From NCBI RefSeq assembly GCF_021602025.1, contig NZ_BQHW01000021.1, positions 1 to 64,000 on the forward strand: a DNA stretch of 64,000 bases, in the 5' to 3' direction. Origin of the DNA: Pseudomonas ceruminis (GTDB taxonomy: Bacteria; Pseudomonadota; Gammaproteobacteria; Pseudomonadales; Pseudomonadaceae). A program made the position numbers and the translations under genes. The notes below the pieces were generated by a model that was not told where the DNA came from, did not search any database, and saw only the letters and a program-made list of their open reading frames with translations. Below are positions 42,665 through 52,201 of this stretch, piece after piece. Each line of letters opens with the position of its first letter. Position 1 is the first letter of the stretch.

Positions 42665-43810
42665 ATGAACGCGCCAGCCCCACTGATCACCTTTGATCAA
42701 GAACATATTCTGCTTACCGGCGCTACCGGCTTTCTTGGCGGCTCGGTGGCCGCACAGTTGATCGCCAATGGCCGAGGGGCCGACCTGCGGTTTCTGGTGC
42801 GCGCCGACAGCCGCGAACAAGGGCTCATGCGCCTTCGCGACAACTTGCGCCAGCACGGTGTGGCCGACAGCGACTGCCAGGCGCTGAGCGCTGAGCAGAT
42901 CATCTGCGGCGATTTCCTCGACACGGGCTGGATCGCCCAGGAGCTGCCGCGCCTGATGCAGATCGATCGGGTCATCAACTGCGCTGCGGTGGCGTCATTC
43001 TCGAAAAACCCAACGATCTGGCCGGTAAACGTCGAAGGCACCTATGCCTTCGCGGAGGCCATGAGCCGCTCCCCACGCCTAAAGCGCTTCCTGCATGTTG
43101 GCACGGCGATGAGCTGTGGCCCGCAGCAGCAGTCGCCGATCAGCGAGTCGTGGGAGTTTCCGGCCGCCGAGCAGCAACTGGTGGACTACACCGCTTCAAA
43201 AGCCGAAATCGAGCGGCGCATGAGCGACCAGTTGCCGCACCTGCCGTTGGTGGTGGCGCGCCCGTCCATTGTCGTGGGCCATCGCACCCTTGGCTGCCAG
43301 GCTTCGGCGAGCATTTTCTGGGTCTTCCGCATGGGCTTCGCCCTGGAAAGCTTCACCTGCGAACTGGACGAGCAGATCGACGTCATCCCCGTCGACTACT
43401 GTGCCGAGGCGCTGATTGGCCTGACGCTCAAACCACAGCTTGAACACAACCTCTACCACATCTCTGCCGGCCACCAGGCGGCCTGCACCTTTGCCGAGAT
43501 CGACCGGGCATTCGCCCAGGCCAATGGCGCAGCGCCTGTGGGCGAGCGTTACCGCAAGGTCAACGTCGATGACCTCAAGGCCCTGGCCCAGGATTTCGAA
43601 GCCCGCATCGGCCCCGCCAACCCGCGCCTGGTACTGCGTGCCCTGCGCCTGTACAGCGGCTTTGCCGACCTCAACTACCTGTTCGACAACAGCCGCCTGC
43701 TGGAGGAAGGTATCGCCGTGCCACCGCGGTTCACCGATTACCTGGATGTGTGCGTGAAATCTTCCACCGGTGTCAGCATCGCCACCCAGATGCAGTGGGA
43801 CTTCAAGTAG
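42665..43810 (+). CDS. NAD-binding extended SDR reductase (thioester/fatty-acyl reductase-like)
   Basis: A 381-residue protein with the glycine-rich motif ILLTGATGFLGGSVAAQLI at about 16-33, typical of the NAD_binding_4 (male-sterility/thioester reductase) family. RVINCAAVASFSKNPTIWPVNVEGTYAFAEAM and the active site YTASKAE (Tyr and Lys four apart) follow. Members reduce acyl thioesters to aldehydes or act on lipid or sugar substrates. No carrier or peptide synthetase gene is nearby, so it acts alone here. GAGGAAG precedes the ATG. It converges with kguD, overlapping by eight bases. Substrate unknown. Confidence 0.75.
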   Translation: MNAPAPLITFDQEHILLTGATGFLGGSVAAQLIANGRGADLRFLVRADSREQGLMRLRDNLRQHGVADSDCQALSAEQIICGDFLDTGWIAQELPRLMQIDRVINCAAVASFSKNPTIWPVNVEGTYAFAEAMSRSPRLKRFLHVGTAMSCGPQQQSPISESWEFPAAEQQLVDYTASKAEIERRMSDQLPHLPLVVARPSIVVGHRTLGCQASASIFWVFRMGFALESFTCELDEQIDVIPVDYCAEALIGLTLKPQLEHNLYHISAGHQAACTFAEIDRAFAQANGAAPVGERYRKVNVDDLKALAQDFEARIGPANPRLVLRALRLYSGFADLNYLFDNSRLLEEGIAVPPRFTDYLDVCVKSSTGVSIATQMQWDFK

Positions 43811-44807
43811 CGATCGTGTTATTGGGTTGGCCGTTCCCCCAGGCCTGCTCATTCACAAGATTCGCCGGCCGCTGTCCGGCCAGCGCGCTCAACAGGTTCT
43901 CCACCGCACACCGTGCCATGGCCTCGCGTGTTTCCTGCGTGGCTGAGCCAATGTGCGGTGTGGCCACCACATTGGCCAAGTGCAGCAGCGGCGAGTCCAC
44001 TGGCAAAGGCTCCTGCACGAACACATCCAGCCCGGCGGCACGGATGCGCTGTTCACGCAGGGCGTCGATCAGCGCCCGTTCATTCACCACACGCCCGCGC
44101 GCGATGTTCACCAGGATCGCCTCGGGCTTCATCAGCGCCAACTCTCGCGCCCCAATCAACTCTTCAGTGCTACTGCTCAGCGGCACGGTCAGGCAAACGA
44201 AGTCCGCCTCACTCAACAATGCATCGAGGCTGCAGTACTGTGCGCCATGGCGGGCGTCGACCTCAGGCTTGGGCCGCGAACTGTGATAGAGCACCCGCAT
44301 ACCGAAGCCCGCCGCGCCGCGCCGTGCCAGCGCCTCGCCAATGCGGCCCATACCGACGATGCCCAACGTCTTGCCATGCACATCACACCCAAAGTGCGAC
44401 GGCCCCAGGTTGGCTTGCCAATGCCCATCGCGTACCCAGTTGGCCAACTCCACCACCCGCCGTGCACTCGCCAAAATCAGGGCAAAACCCGTATCGGCCG
44501 TGGTCTCGGTCAGTACATCGGGCGTGTTGGTCAGCAGCACGCCACGGCGCGTCAACTCGGCGATGTCGTAGTTATCGACCCCGACCGACACGCTCGACAC
44601 CACCTGCAGCTGCGGCGCCAGGTCCAGCAGGCTGTGGTCCAGCCGCAGGCTTGCGCCCAACAGCCCGTGGGCGCCGGGCAGCGCATCGCGCAGCCGTGCC
44701 AGCCCGTCTTTACCGGTGGTGTCGACGTAGGTCACCTCAACGTGCTGGTGCAGCCGCGCCAGCAACGCGTCGGACAAACGCTTGTAAAGGACGATCCGCT
44801 TTTTCAT
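43803..44807 (-). CDS. kguD: 2-hydroxyacid dehydrogenase KguD (2-ketogluconate-6-phosphate reductase)
   Basis: A 334-residue NAD(P)-dependent reductase with TLGIVGMGRIGEALARRGAAGFG as cofactor site and the catalytic Arg, Glu and His in VNIARGRVVNE, DVFVQEPLP and TPHIGSAT. In Pseudomonas it reduces 2-keto-6-phosphogluconate to 6-phosphogluconate, the last step of the peripheral 2-ketogluconate route. It lies ten bases after kguT as the last gene of the kguEKTD operon, which makes the assignment strong. Confidence 0.9.
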   Translation of the reverse strand: MKKRIVLYKRLSDALLARLHQHVEVTYVDTTGKDGLARLRDALPGAHGLLGASLRLDHSLLDLAPQLQVVSSVSVGVDNYDIAELTRRGVLLTNTPDVLTETTADTGFALILASARRVVELANWVRDGHWQANLGPSHFGCDVHGKTLGIVGMGRIGEALARRGAAGFGMRVLYHSSRPKPEVDARHGAQYCSLDALLSEADFVCLTVPLSSSTEELIGARELALMKPEAILVNIARGRVVNERALIDALREQRIRAAGLDVFVQEPLPVDSPLLHLANVVATPHIGSATQETREAMARCAVENLLSALAGQRPANLVNEQAWGNGQPNNTIAT

Positions 44808-44817
44808 GGCCAGTTTC

Positions 44818-46110
44818 CTATGGGTTCATTGCCAGGCGCTGGCGGCGGCGCTTGGCCTGGCCAGGTGCCTGAGCGGTTTTCAGAATGGCCGTGAGCGCCA
44901 CTGCCGTCAGCAGCGCCCCCGACATGAACAGGTACGAAGCACCGGGCCCGCCGGTTGCCCCATTGAGGTAACCGACCAGCCACGAACCGCCGAACGAGCC
45001 CAGCGCGCCCATGCTGTTGATCAACGCCATGGCCCCGCCAGCAACGTTGCTCGGCAGAATCTCCGGCACGATGGCGAAAAACGGCCCGTAAGGGGCGTAC
45101 ATGCAGGCCCCGGCCACGACCAGCAGCGCGTAGGACCACCCGAAGTGCTCGCTGCCCAGCGCATACGAGCCATAAAAGGCCAGCGCGGCCACCAGCAACG
45201 GCGGCCAGACGAAGCGCTTGCGTTTTTGCAGCCGGTCCGAGGCCCAGGACACGCCGATCATCGCCAGCACTGCCGCCATGTAAGGCACCGACGCCAGCCA
45301 GCCGGCCTGGACGATATCGACGTTGGCCGCCTGTTTGAGAATCGACGGTAGCCACAGCACGAAGCCATACACACCGATGCTCCAGCAAAAGTACTGCAGC
45401 GACAGGACGATGACCTGCGGTGAGCGAAACGCCTCGCGGTAATTCTTCACCGGTTTGATGCCTTGTTGTTCAGCGGCAAGCGCCTGTTCCAGCCGGGCTT
45501 TTTCCTGTTCGCTCAACCAGCTCACCTGGGCTGGGCGATCGTCCACCAGACGCCACCAGATGAACGCCCACAACACCGCAGGCAGGCCCTCGATGATGAA
45601 CATCCAGCGCCAGTCGAATTGCTTGATCAGGTAACCGGATACCACCGACATCCAAAGGATGGTCACCGGGTTGCCAAGCATCAGGAAGGTATTGGCGCGC
45701 GAGCGTTCGGCACGGGTAAACCAATGGCACAGGTACACCAGCATCGCCGGCATCACAGCGGCCTCGACCACGCCCAGCAGGAAACGGATACCGATCAACA
45801 CGTACACATTGCTGATCATCCCGGTCAGGGTGGCCAGGCCACCCCAGAGGATCAGGCTGGCGAAAATCAGCCTCTTCACACTGCGCTTTTCGGCGTAGAT
45901 CGCCCCCGGTACCTGAAAGAAGAAATAACCGAGGAAAAACAGCGCCCCGAGCAGCGAGGACAGCGCGGGGGTGATCTTGAGGTCATCAGCCATGCCCGAG
46001 GCAGCGGCAAAGCCATAATTGGCACGGTCCAGGTAGGCCAGGCTGTAGGTGACGAACACGATCGGGATGATGTACCACCAACGGCGTGGCGCGAGGCTTG
46101 TCGATTGCAT
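44818..46110 (-). CDS. kguT: 2-Ketogluconate transporter KguT (MFS, anion:cation symporter family)
   Basis: A 430-residue, 12-helix transporter. The opening WWYIIPIVFVTYSLAYLDRANYGFAAASGMADDLKITPA is typical of ACS-family sugar-acid and phthalate permeases. FLLGVVEAAVMPAMLVYLCHWFTRAERSRANTF is the signature loop. It imports 2-ketogluconate made in the periplasm by the neighbouring dehydrogenase. AGGAGAAAC precedes the ATG. Position between kguK and kguD supports the name. Confidence 0.9.
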   Translation of the reverse strand: MQSTSLAPRRWWYIIPIVFVTYSLAYLDRANYGFAAASGMADDLKITPALSSLLGALFFLGYFFFQVPGAIYAEKRSVKRLIFASLILWGGLATLTGMISNVYVLIGIRFLLGVVEAAVMPAMLVYLCHWFTRAERSRANTFLMLGNPVTILWMSVVSGYLIKQFDWRWMFIIEGLPAVLWAFIWWRLVDDRPAQVSWLSEQEKARLEQALAAEQQGIKPVKNYREAFRSPQVIVLSLQYFCWSIGVYGFVLWLPSILKQAANVDIVQAGWLASVPYMAAVLAMIGVSWASDRLQKRKRFVWPPLLVAALAFYGSYALGSEHFGWSYALLVVAGACMYAPYGPFFAIVPEILPSNVAGGAMALINSMGALGSFGGSWLVGYLNGATGGPGASYLFMSGALLTAVALTAILKTAQAPGQAKRRRQRLAMNP

Positions 46111-46173
46111 GACTGTTTCTCCTGAGCTTGTTGTTTTTGTCGCAACAGGGCCGGCGTACCGGCGATCAGACGT

Positions 46174-47124
46174 TCAGGCACTTCTGCGCAGTTCGTGCGC
46201 CTCCAGCTCGTGGCGCAGCGGCAAGCCTTCCATGTCGCCCGGCGACTGCACGGCGCGGCTGCCGCACCAGTTGCCACGCACCACCGCCTCCGCCAACGGG
46301 CGGCCTTCGAGCAACGCGCTGACGACGCCAACGGCAAAGGCATCGCCTGCACCTACGGTATCCACAACGTTCACCACCGGTACCGGCGCCATCTGCCCTT
46401 CGCCACGGGCATTGCGGTAGTAGGCGCCCTCGCCGCCCAGCTTGATCACCACATGTTCCACGCCACGGTCGAGGTAGAACGCCGCAATGTCAGCCGGGGT
46501 TTTCTGGCCGCTCAGCAGGCGGCCTTCGTCAAGGCCGGGCAGCAGCCAGTGTGCCTTTAGCGCCAGCGCGTTCACTTCACGCACCATGCTCCGGTGGTCA
46601 GGCCACAGCGACGGGCGTAGGTTGGGGTCGAAAGAAATGCTGCGCCCGGCTGCGCGCATGCCCTCCACCAGCGCGTGGGACAGCGCTCTGCAGCCAGGCG
46701 ACAGCGCCAGCGGAATGCCGGTAGCGTGCAGGTGGCGGGCCTTGAGCAACGCCGGGGTGAGCTGCGCCACTGAAAGGTGGCTGGCCGCGGAGTGGCGGCG
46801 GAAATACTCCACCACCGGGTCACTGCCATCGTCGCAACGGCCCTTGAGCTGAAACCCCGTGGGATGGCGGCCATCGACCTCGACGCTGCTGCAGTCCACC
46901 CCTTCCTGGCGCAGGCTGGCCAGTACGAAGCGGCCCAGCGAGTCATCGCCCACCCGGCTCAACCACCGTACCCGAAAGCCCAACCGGGCAAGGCCGATGG
47001 CCACATTGCTGTCGGCACCGGCAATGCGCTTGGTGAATCCGCCCACGCTGGCCAGATCGCCCACCTGCTCGGCTACGAACATGGCCATGGTCTCGCCGAA
47101 ACACAGCACATCATGCTCAGGCAT
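46174..47124 (-). CDS. kguK: 2-Ketogluconate kinase KguK (PfkB family)
   Basis: A 316-residue sugar kinase. It opens MPEHDVLCFGETMAMFVAEQVGDLASVGGFTKRIAGADSNVAIGLARLGF, where GGxxN-type residues form the sugar site, and ends with the PfkB signature VNVVDTVGAGDAFAVGVVSALLEG carrying the catalytic Asp. It phosphorylates 2-ketogluconate to 2-keto-6-phosphogluconate. It overlaps the end of kguE by eight bases, so the two are translationally linked. Confidence 0.9.
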   Translation of the reverse strand: MPEHDVLCFGETMAMFVAEQVGDLASVGGFTKRIAGADSNVAIGLARLGFRVRWLSRVGDDSLGRFVLASLRQEGVDCSSVEVDGRHPTGFQLKGRCDDGSDPVVEYFRRHSAASHLSVAQLTPALLKARHLHATGIPLALSPGCRALSHALVEGMRAAGRSISFDPNLRPSLWPDHRSMVREVNALALKAHWLLPGLDEGRLLSGQKTPADIAAFYLDRGVEHVVIKLGGEGAYYRNARGEGQMAPVPVVNVVDTVGAGDAFAVGVVSALLEGRPLAEAVVRGNWCGSRAVQSPGDMEGLPLRHELEAHELRRSA

Positions 47125-47908
47125 GGCTCACCTCCTTGCTCAGGCCAAGCCTGGCCAGATGCGCGACCTGGTCGCGGGTCAACGCCAGCAAGTCATCGCT
47201 GACCAGCGGATATTCCACGGCGCGCACCAGCCCAGGGGCAAACGCTTTGAACATTTCGCCCCAGGCTGCCAGGTCCGCAGCACGGGGCGCCACGGCGACC
47301 AGGCGCCCCGACGCTTCGCACTGCACTGCCTTGCAGTGCACGTAGCGTACCCAGCGGCCGAGCTGCCGGGCGGCCGCAGCAGCCGACTCGCACTGCCAGT
47401 GCCAGTTGCCGATGTCGAAGGTCATGCCCAGCGCCAGCGCCAGCGCCAGCGCCTGTGCGTCAACCTGTTGGAAAAAGTGCAACAGCGGCGCGATGCGGCC
47501 GCCATGCCGAGTCTGGTCGTTCTCGACCAACAGCACCGGGCCGTCGGCGTTGAGCCATGGCTTCAGGGAGGCGACGTCGCAATGGGGTTGGTAGTGCCCC
47601 AAGGACACCTTTAGCGCCACGGCGCCCAGCGCCTTGGCCAGCGCCAGCTTGGCAGGCAGGCGTGGGTCTGGCTGGCCCGCTGGGGTCCAGAGCTCCAGGG
47701 GGGATGAATACAGGCATTCCAGGCCAGACGCCTGAATTGCCGCAGACAGTGCGGCGGCGTCCGGGGCCTCGTCGAACAGCTCCTCGCGCAATTCGACACG
47801 CGCCACCCCAGCGGCTGCGAGCAGCCCCAGGAAACTTGCCTGGCCACGTTGCCGGACCACGCTGGCACCGTAACTGGAAAGGCTGATGGAAACGGGGTTC
47901 TTGTGCAT
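47117..47908 (-). CDS. kguE: KguE, sugar-phosphate isomerase/epimerase-like TIM barrel
   Basis: A 263-residue TIM-barrel protein (AP-endonuclease-2/xylose-isomerase-like fold) with ISLSSYGASVVRQRGQASFLGLLAAAGVARVELREELFDE at the start and LLVENDQTRHGGRI and MTFDIGNWHWQ as likely metal-site strands. KguE opens the 2-ketogluconate operon; its exact step is still unclear in the literature as I know it. The ATG at 47906-47908 is chosen over an upstream start because the PtxS operator at 47923-47936 would otherwise lie inside the gene. Confidence 0.85.
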   Translation of the reverse strand: MHKNPVSISLSSYGASVVRQRGQASFLGLLAAAGVARVELREELFDEAPDAAALSAAIQASGLECLYSSPLELWTPAGQPDPRLPAKLALAKALGAVALKVSLGHYQPHCDVASLKPWLNADGPVLLVENDQTRHGGRIAPLLHFFQQVDAQALALALALGMTFDIGNWHWQCESAAAAARQLGRWVRYVHCKAVQCEASGRLVAVAPRAADLAAWGEMFKAFAPGLVRAVEYPLVSDDLLALTRDQVAHLARLGLSKEVSHA

Positions 47909-47922
47909 TGTTATTGTCCTGA

Positions 47923-47936
47923 TGAAACCGGTTTCA
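47923..47936. promoter_or_regulatory. PtxS operator in front of kguE
   Basis: The perfect 14-base palindrome TGAAACCGGTTTCA lies 15 bases upstream of the kguE ATG. It is the known PtxS binding motif in pseudomonads. PtxS represses until 2-ketogluconate binds. Confidence 0.92.
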
Positions 47937-47975
47937 TTTTTGTGCGCAGCAACGACCCGCGATGCTGCACGCCGT

Positions 47976-48998
47976 TTATTCACGTAAGTGGGTAGAACCT
48001 CGGATGATCAATTCGGCCTTGAAATCGATGCGCCGCGCTGCCCCGTGCTCGCCACGCAACCGGCCGAGCAAGCACTCGAAGGCTGCCGCGCCGATGCGTT
48101 CGGTCGGCTGTGCCAGTGCCGTGATGCCGCCACCGACCAGCGGGTACCAGTCCAGCTCATCCAGGGCGATCAGACCAACGTCCTGGAACAGGTTGCAGCC
48201 TGCGTCATGCAACAACCGGGTGACCGCAAGCGTAGCGACGCCGTTGAAGGTGAAGATGGCTTGAGGGCCGTGGCCGTTGCTGTCGAGAAAGGTACCGAGC
48301 CTGGCTGGCAGGTCGGCATCGATTTCGAGCAGTTGCTGGCGCATGCCGGCACGGCGGCTGATCGAGGTGGTGAATGCCTGTACCCGCGCCAGCCGGGAAC
48401 TGGTGCCATCGAGCAGTTCGGTGACGGCAAGGATGTCGCGGTAGCCACGCGCCTGCAGGTGGTCCAGGGCCTGCTCGATGGCATCGGCGTTGTCCAGCCC
48501 GACCAGGTCGGCCTGAAGCTCCGGCAGTTGCCGGTCCACCAATACCATGGGAATGTCGCGTTGCAGGTTGAGCAGTTCGCCAGGGTGACGACCGAGGGTA
48601 TTCACGATCAGGCCCTCGACGTTGTACGACTGCAAGGCCGCCAGGTGATGGCGTTCCTGCTCGTCGTCGCGGTTGGTGTTGCACACCACCAGGCTGTAGC
48701 CGTGCTGGCGACAGGCGGTTTCGACACCGTGCATCACCGCCACTGAATAGGGGTTGAGGATGTCCGCCACCAGCATGCCGATCAGGCGTGTCTGGCCGCG
48801 CTTGAGGCCTCTGGCCATCTGGTTGGGTCGATAACCCAGGCGTTGAATGACCGCCTCCAGGCGCTTGGCGGTCGCCTCGGCGAGCAACTGGCGGTCGCCG
48901 CCGATGTAGCGGGACACCGTGGCCTTGGACACGCCAGCGACGCGTGCCACTTCGCTGATGGTCACCCGCTCGCGGGGATGGGCAGGCACGTCGGTCAT
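47976..48998 (-). CDS. ptxS: PtxS, LacI-family repressor of the 2-ketogluconate regulon
   Basis: A 340-residue LacI-type regulator. The DNA-binding headpiece is VTISEVARVAGVSKATVSRYIGGDRQLLAEATAKRLEAVIQRLGYRPNQMARGL. The remainder is the sugar-binding core (GMLVADILNPYSVAVMHGVE, LIALDELDWYPLVGGGITALAQPTERIG). 2-Ketogluconate is its known inducer. AAGGGATC precedes the ATG at 48996-48998. One operator lies before its own gene, one before kguE, one before the gad operon, so it forms a tight local regulon. Confidence 0.93.
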   Translation of the reverse strand: MTDVPAHPRERVTISEVARVAGVSKATVSRYIGGDRQLLAEATAKRLEAVIQRLGYRPNQMARGLKRGQTRLIGMLVADILNPYSVAVMHGVETACRQHGYSLVVCNTNRDDEQERHHLAALQSYNVEGLIVNTLGRHPGELLNLQRDIPMVLVDRQLPELQADLVGLDNADAIEQALDHLQARGYRDILAVTELLDGTSSRLARVQAFTTSISRRAGMRQQLLEIDADLPARLGTFLDSNGHGPQAIFTFNGVATLAVTRLLHDAGCNLFQDVGLIALDELDWYPLVGGGITALAQPTERIGAAAFECLLGRLRGEHGAARRIDFKAELIIRGSTHLRE

Positions 48999-49034
48999 GG
49001 CGGATCCCTTGTGATTGTTATCGGTGCCGATGAA

Positions 49035-49048
49035 TGAAACCGGTTTCA
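49035..49048. promoter_or_regulatory. PtxS operator in front of ptxS
   Basis: The same perfect palindrome TGAAACCGGTTTCA sits 37 bases upstream of the ptxS ATG, consistent with autoregulation. Confidence 0.92.
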
Positions 49049-49153
49049 ATACACCAAAACCCAAGCCTTTCGTCATCTACCGTTCGTCGCCATTTTTACA
49101 ACCCCCGGCTGCAGGCGCGACTCAAGGCCGCGCCTACAAGGGTCGCATTGCCG

Positions 49154-50401
49154 TCAGCGCAATGCTTTCACATCCCCCGCCGATACCGCACTGCCCTGGT
49201 TACCCCAGCTCGTGCGAATGAAATTCACCACTTCAGCCACCTCCTGGTCACTCAAGCGCCAGCCGAATGCGGGCATGGTGAAGTTCGACGGCGCCGTATG
49301 CGTCGCCGGCACCGTGCCGCCGGCCAGCACCACATGAATCAGCGAAGTGGCATCGGCCGTCTGCACCACCGGGTTGCCCGCAAGGGCCGGGAACACGCGG
49401 GTGTAGCCCTGGCCATCGGTACGGTGACAGGCCGCGCAGTTGTCGATGTATACCGCCGCGCCGGGCTTGCTGTCGTCCCCCTGCCACAATGCATCGGCGA
49501 CCTGCTTGTCATAAACGTGCGGCTGGTCGTCCGGGTTGCTTGGCGGCAACGTCTTGAGGTACCGGGCGATGGCCGTGAGGTCGGCATCGCTCAAGTGTTG
49601 CATGCTGTGCTCGACCACATCACTCATGCCACCGAACACGGCGCTGCGGTCACTGCGCCCGGTCTTGAGAAACTGCACCAGTTGCGCTTCGCTCCAGCTG
49701 CCCAGCCCGTCCTTGTGGTCACCGCGCAGGTTCTTGGCAATCCAGCCTTCCAGCGGTGCACTGCCCGCCAGGAACTGTTCGCCCTCGGCGGGGCTCAAGG
49801 CCTTTTCCTGCATGGTCAAGGCACGGGGGGTATGGCATGCGCCACAATGCCCCAGGCCCTCGACCAGGTACGCACCGCGGCTTACCACCGGGTCGGCCGC
49901 CACTGGCGCTACCCAGGCCTTCGCCTCAGGGGCGAACAGGCCGCGCCAGATCGCCAACGGCCAGCGCATGCTCAATGGCCAGGGGATATCAGTCGGTTTG
50001 TTCGGCTGGGCTACGGGCTCGACACCCTTCATGAAGTAGGCATACAAGGCACGCATGTCATCCTCATTGACCCGCGCGTAGGACGGGTACGGCATGGCGG
50101 GATACAACGTGCTCCCATCCTTGGCGACCCCCTGGCGCACCGCCAGGTCAAAGTCCTCGAAACTGTAATGGCCTATGCCGCTGGCATCAGGGGTGATATT
50201 GGTGGAGTACACGGTGCCGATCGGGGTTTGCATCGGCAGCCCGCCCGCGAAGGGTTTGCCGCCCTTGGCGGTATGGCAGGCGACGCAGTCGCCGGCCCGG
50301 GCCAGATACTCGCCCTGCTTCACCTGCGCATCGCTGGCTTCTTGCCCTTGCGCCGCCACGCTGGCGCCCAGCAGCAGGGTGGCGATCAACCAATTATTCA
50401 T
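49154..50401 (-). CDS. Gluconate 2-dehydrogenase cytochrome c subunit
   Basis: A 415-residue periplasmic triheme protein. After a signal peptide (MNNWLIATLLLGASVAAQGQ) come three CxxCH sites: GDCVACHTAKGGKPFAGG, GLGHCGACHTPRAL and DNCAACHRTDGQGY. It passes electrons from the flavoprotein subunit to the respiratory chain. Of two ATGs two codons apart, the inner one (50399-50401) has the better spacing to GAGGAG. It is the last gene of the three-gene dehydrogenase operon. Confidence 0.9.
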   Translation of the reverse strand: MNNWLIATLLLGASVAAQGQEASDAQVKQGEYLARAGDCVACHTAKGGKPFAGGLPMQTPIGTVYSTNITPDASGIGHYSFEDFDLAVRQGVAKDGSTLYPAMPYPSYARVNEDDMRALYAYFMKGVEPVAQPNKPTDIPWPLSMRWPLAIWRGLFAPEAKAWVAPVAADPVVSRGAYLVEGLGHCGACHTPRALTMQEKALSPAEGEQFLAGSAPLEGWIAKNLRGDHKDGLGSWSEAQLVQFLKTGRSDRSAVFGGMSDVVEHSMQHLSDADLTAIARYLKTLPPSNPDDQPHVYDKQVADALWQGDDSKPGAAVYIDNCAACHRTDGQGYTRVFPALAGNPVVQTADATSLIHVVLAGGTVPATHTAPSNFTMPAFGWRLSDQEVAEVVNFIRTSWGNQGSAVSAGDVKALR

Positions 50402-50413
50402 GTTCATCGCTCC

Positions 50414-52198
50414 TCAAGCCTGGACCAGCGGGCCGGGGTTTTTCAGGTATTGCTCGCGGATCGCCCGGGCCGACCAATAGGTCAGCGCCGCCACCAGGCC
50501 GGTGGGGTTGTAGCCCAACCCCTGGGGGAATGCAGAGGCGCCGGGGACAAAGACGTTGTGCACGTCCCAGCTTTGCAGGTAGCGGTTCAGCGCACTGGTG
50601 CTGGGGTCAGTGCCCATGATCGCGCCACCGTTGAGGTGGGTGGTCTGGTAGCTGGCGGTGTTGAAGTGTTCTTTGACCTTCTTGCCGAGCATGGCAATGG
50701 CCTTGGGGTTCATCGCCTGGGCAATCTTGCTGAGCTTGTCGACCATGAACTGGTTCATCTTGATGTCGTTTTCCTGCCAGTCGAAGGTCATGCGCAGCAG
50801 CGGCTGGCCATAGGCATCGCGGTAGGTCGGGTCAAGGTCCAGGTAATTGCCACGGTACGACTGATGCGCGCCATGGGCGTCCATCGACACCTGGTGGGTG
50901 TAGTAATCTGCCGTGGCCTTTTTCCAGGCGCTGCCCCAGGCGGGGGTGCCGGGTGGGTTGGCGACACCGGCAATCGGCCGGCTGCCGGCCTGGTTGACCC
51001 ACATCGGTGAGCCACCGACGAAGCCATGGGGCCCATGGTCGAAGTTGTCGGCATTGAAGTCGTCGATGGCCACACCATTGCCGCCAGCGCCAATGAAGTT
51101 GTTGGTGTAGGTGTCCTTGTCGAAGAACGCCTTGACCGTGCCCATGTTCTGGTAGGCAAAGTTGCGCCCGACCACCCCTTCGTTCTTGACCGGGTCATAG
51201 GGCTTGCCGATGCCGGACAGCAGCATCAGGCGCACGTTGTTGAACTGGAAGGCTGCGAGGATGACAAGGTCTGCCGGCTGCTCGACTTCACGCCCTTGGG
51301 CGTCGATGTAGGTCACGCCGGTAGCCTTGCGCTTGCTGTCGTCCAGGTTCACCCGCAGCACATGAGCGTTGGCGCGCAGCTCGAAGTTCGGCACCTGGCG
51401 CAGGGCTGGCAGAATGTTCACGTTGGGCGAAGCCTTGGAGTACATGTAGCACACATACCCGCTGCAGAAGCCACAGAAGTTGCACGGCCCCATCTGCGCG
51501 CCATAGGGGTTGGTGTAGGGCCCGGAGGTGTTGGCCGAGGGCAGATTGTAGGGCTTGTAGCCCAGGCTGGCGGTGGCTTTCTCGAACAGCTTGGCCGAGA
51601 CCACGTTCTTCTGCGATGCCAGCGGGAACGGGTTGGAACGGTCCGGCGCATAGGGGTTACCGCCCTTCCCTTCGCCGACCACCTTGCCGTTGACAGTCCA
51701 GGCCTGGCCCGAAGTGCCGAAGACCTTCTCGGCGAAGTCGAAATACGGTTCGAGCTCTTCGTAGCTCACGCCAAAGTCCTGGATGGTCATGTCTTCAGGG
51801 ATGAAGCGCTTGCCGTAGCGCTCTTCGTAATGGCTGCGCATGCGCAACTCCATCGGGTCCACCCTAAAGTGCACGCCAGACCAGTGCAGGCCCGCCCCCC
51901 CGACACCCTTGCCGGGCAGGAAGGCACCCAACTGGCGGTTGGGCAGCGCGACATCGTTGACATTGTGGCGGATGGTGACGGTCTCTTTCGACACATCCAC
52001 GAACAGCTTCTTGCGCACGCTGTAGGTCAGCTCATCGATCACCTGTGGGTAGCTGCCTTCGGGGTAGGTGTCCTGCATGGGCCCACGCTCCAGGGCAACC
52101 ACCTGCAGCCCAGCTTCGGTCAGCTCCTTGGCCATGATGGCGCCGGCCCAGCCAAACCCGACGATCACCGCATCGACCTTCTTCATTGCATTGGCCAT
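50414..52198 (-). CDS. Gluconate 2-dehydrogenase flavoprotein subunit (GMC family)
   Basis: A 594-residue GMC-type oxidoreductase. The FAD motif is VDAVIVGFGWAGAIMAKELTEAG near the N-terminus. A cysteine-rich segment, GPCNFCGFCSGYVCYMYSKAS, may hold an iron-sulfur cluster or disulfides. HLNGGAIMGTDPSTSALN and FVPGASAFPQGLGYNPTGLVAALTYW form the active site and flavin end. It oxidises gluconate to 2-ketogluconate in the periplasm; export would follow the Tat-signal subunit. It lies 3 bases after subunit 3. Confidence 0.9.
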   Translation of the reverse strand: MANAMKKVDAVIVGFGWAGAIMAKELTEAGLQVVALERGPMQDTYPEGSYPQVIDELTYSVRKKLFVDVSKETVTIRHNVNDVALPNRQLGAFLPGKGVGGAGLHWSGVHFRVDPMELRMRSHYEERYGKRFIPEDMTIQDFGVSYEELEPYFDFAEKVFGTSGQAWTVNGKVVGEGKGGNPYAPDRSNPFPLASQKNVVSAKLFEKATASLGYKPYNLPSANTSGPYTNPYGAQMGPCNFCGFCSGYVCYMYSKASPNVNILPALRQVPNFELRANAHVLRVNLDDSKRKATGVTYIDAQGREVEQPADLVILAAFQFNNVRLMLLSGIGKPYDPVKNEGVVGRNFAYQNMGTVKAFFDKDTYTNNFIGAGGNGVAIDDFNADNFDHGPHGFVGGSPMWVNQAGSRPIAGVANPPGTPAWGSAWKKATADYYTHQVSMDAHGAHQSYRGNYLDLDPTYRDAYGQPLLRMTFDWQENDIKMNQFMVDKLSKIAQAMNPKAIAMLGKKVKEHFNTASYQTTHLNGGAIMGTDPSTSALNRYLQSWDVHNVFVPGASAFPQGLGYNPTGLVAALTYWSARAIREQYLKNPGPLVQA

Positions 52199-52201
52199 GC
52201 C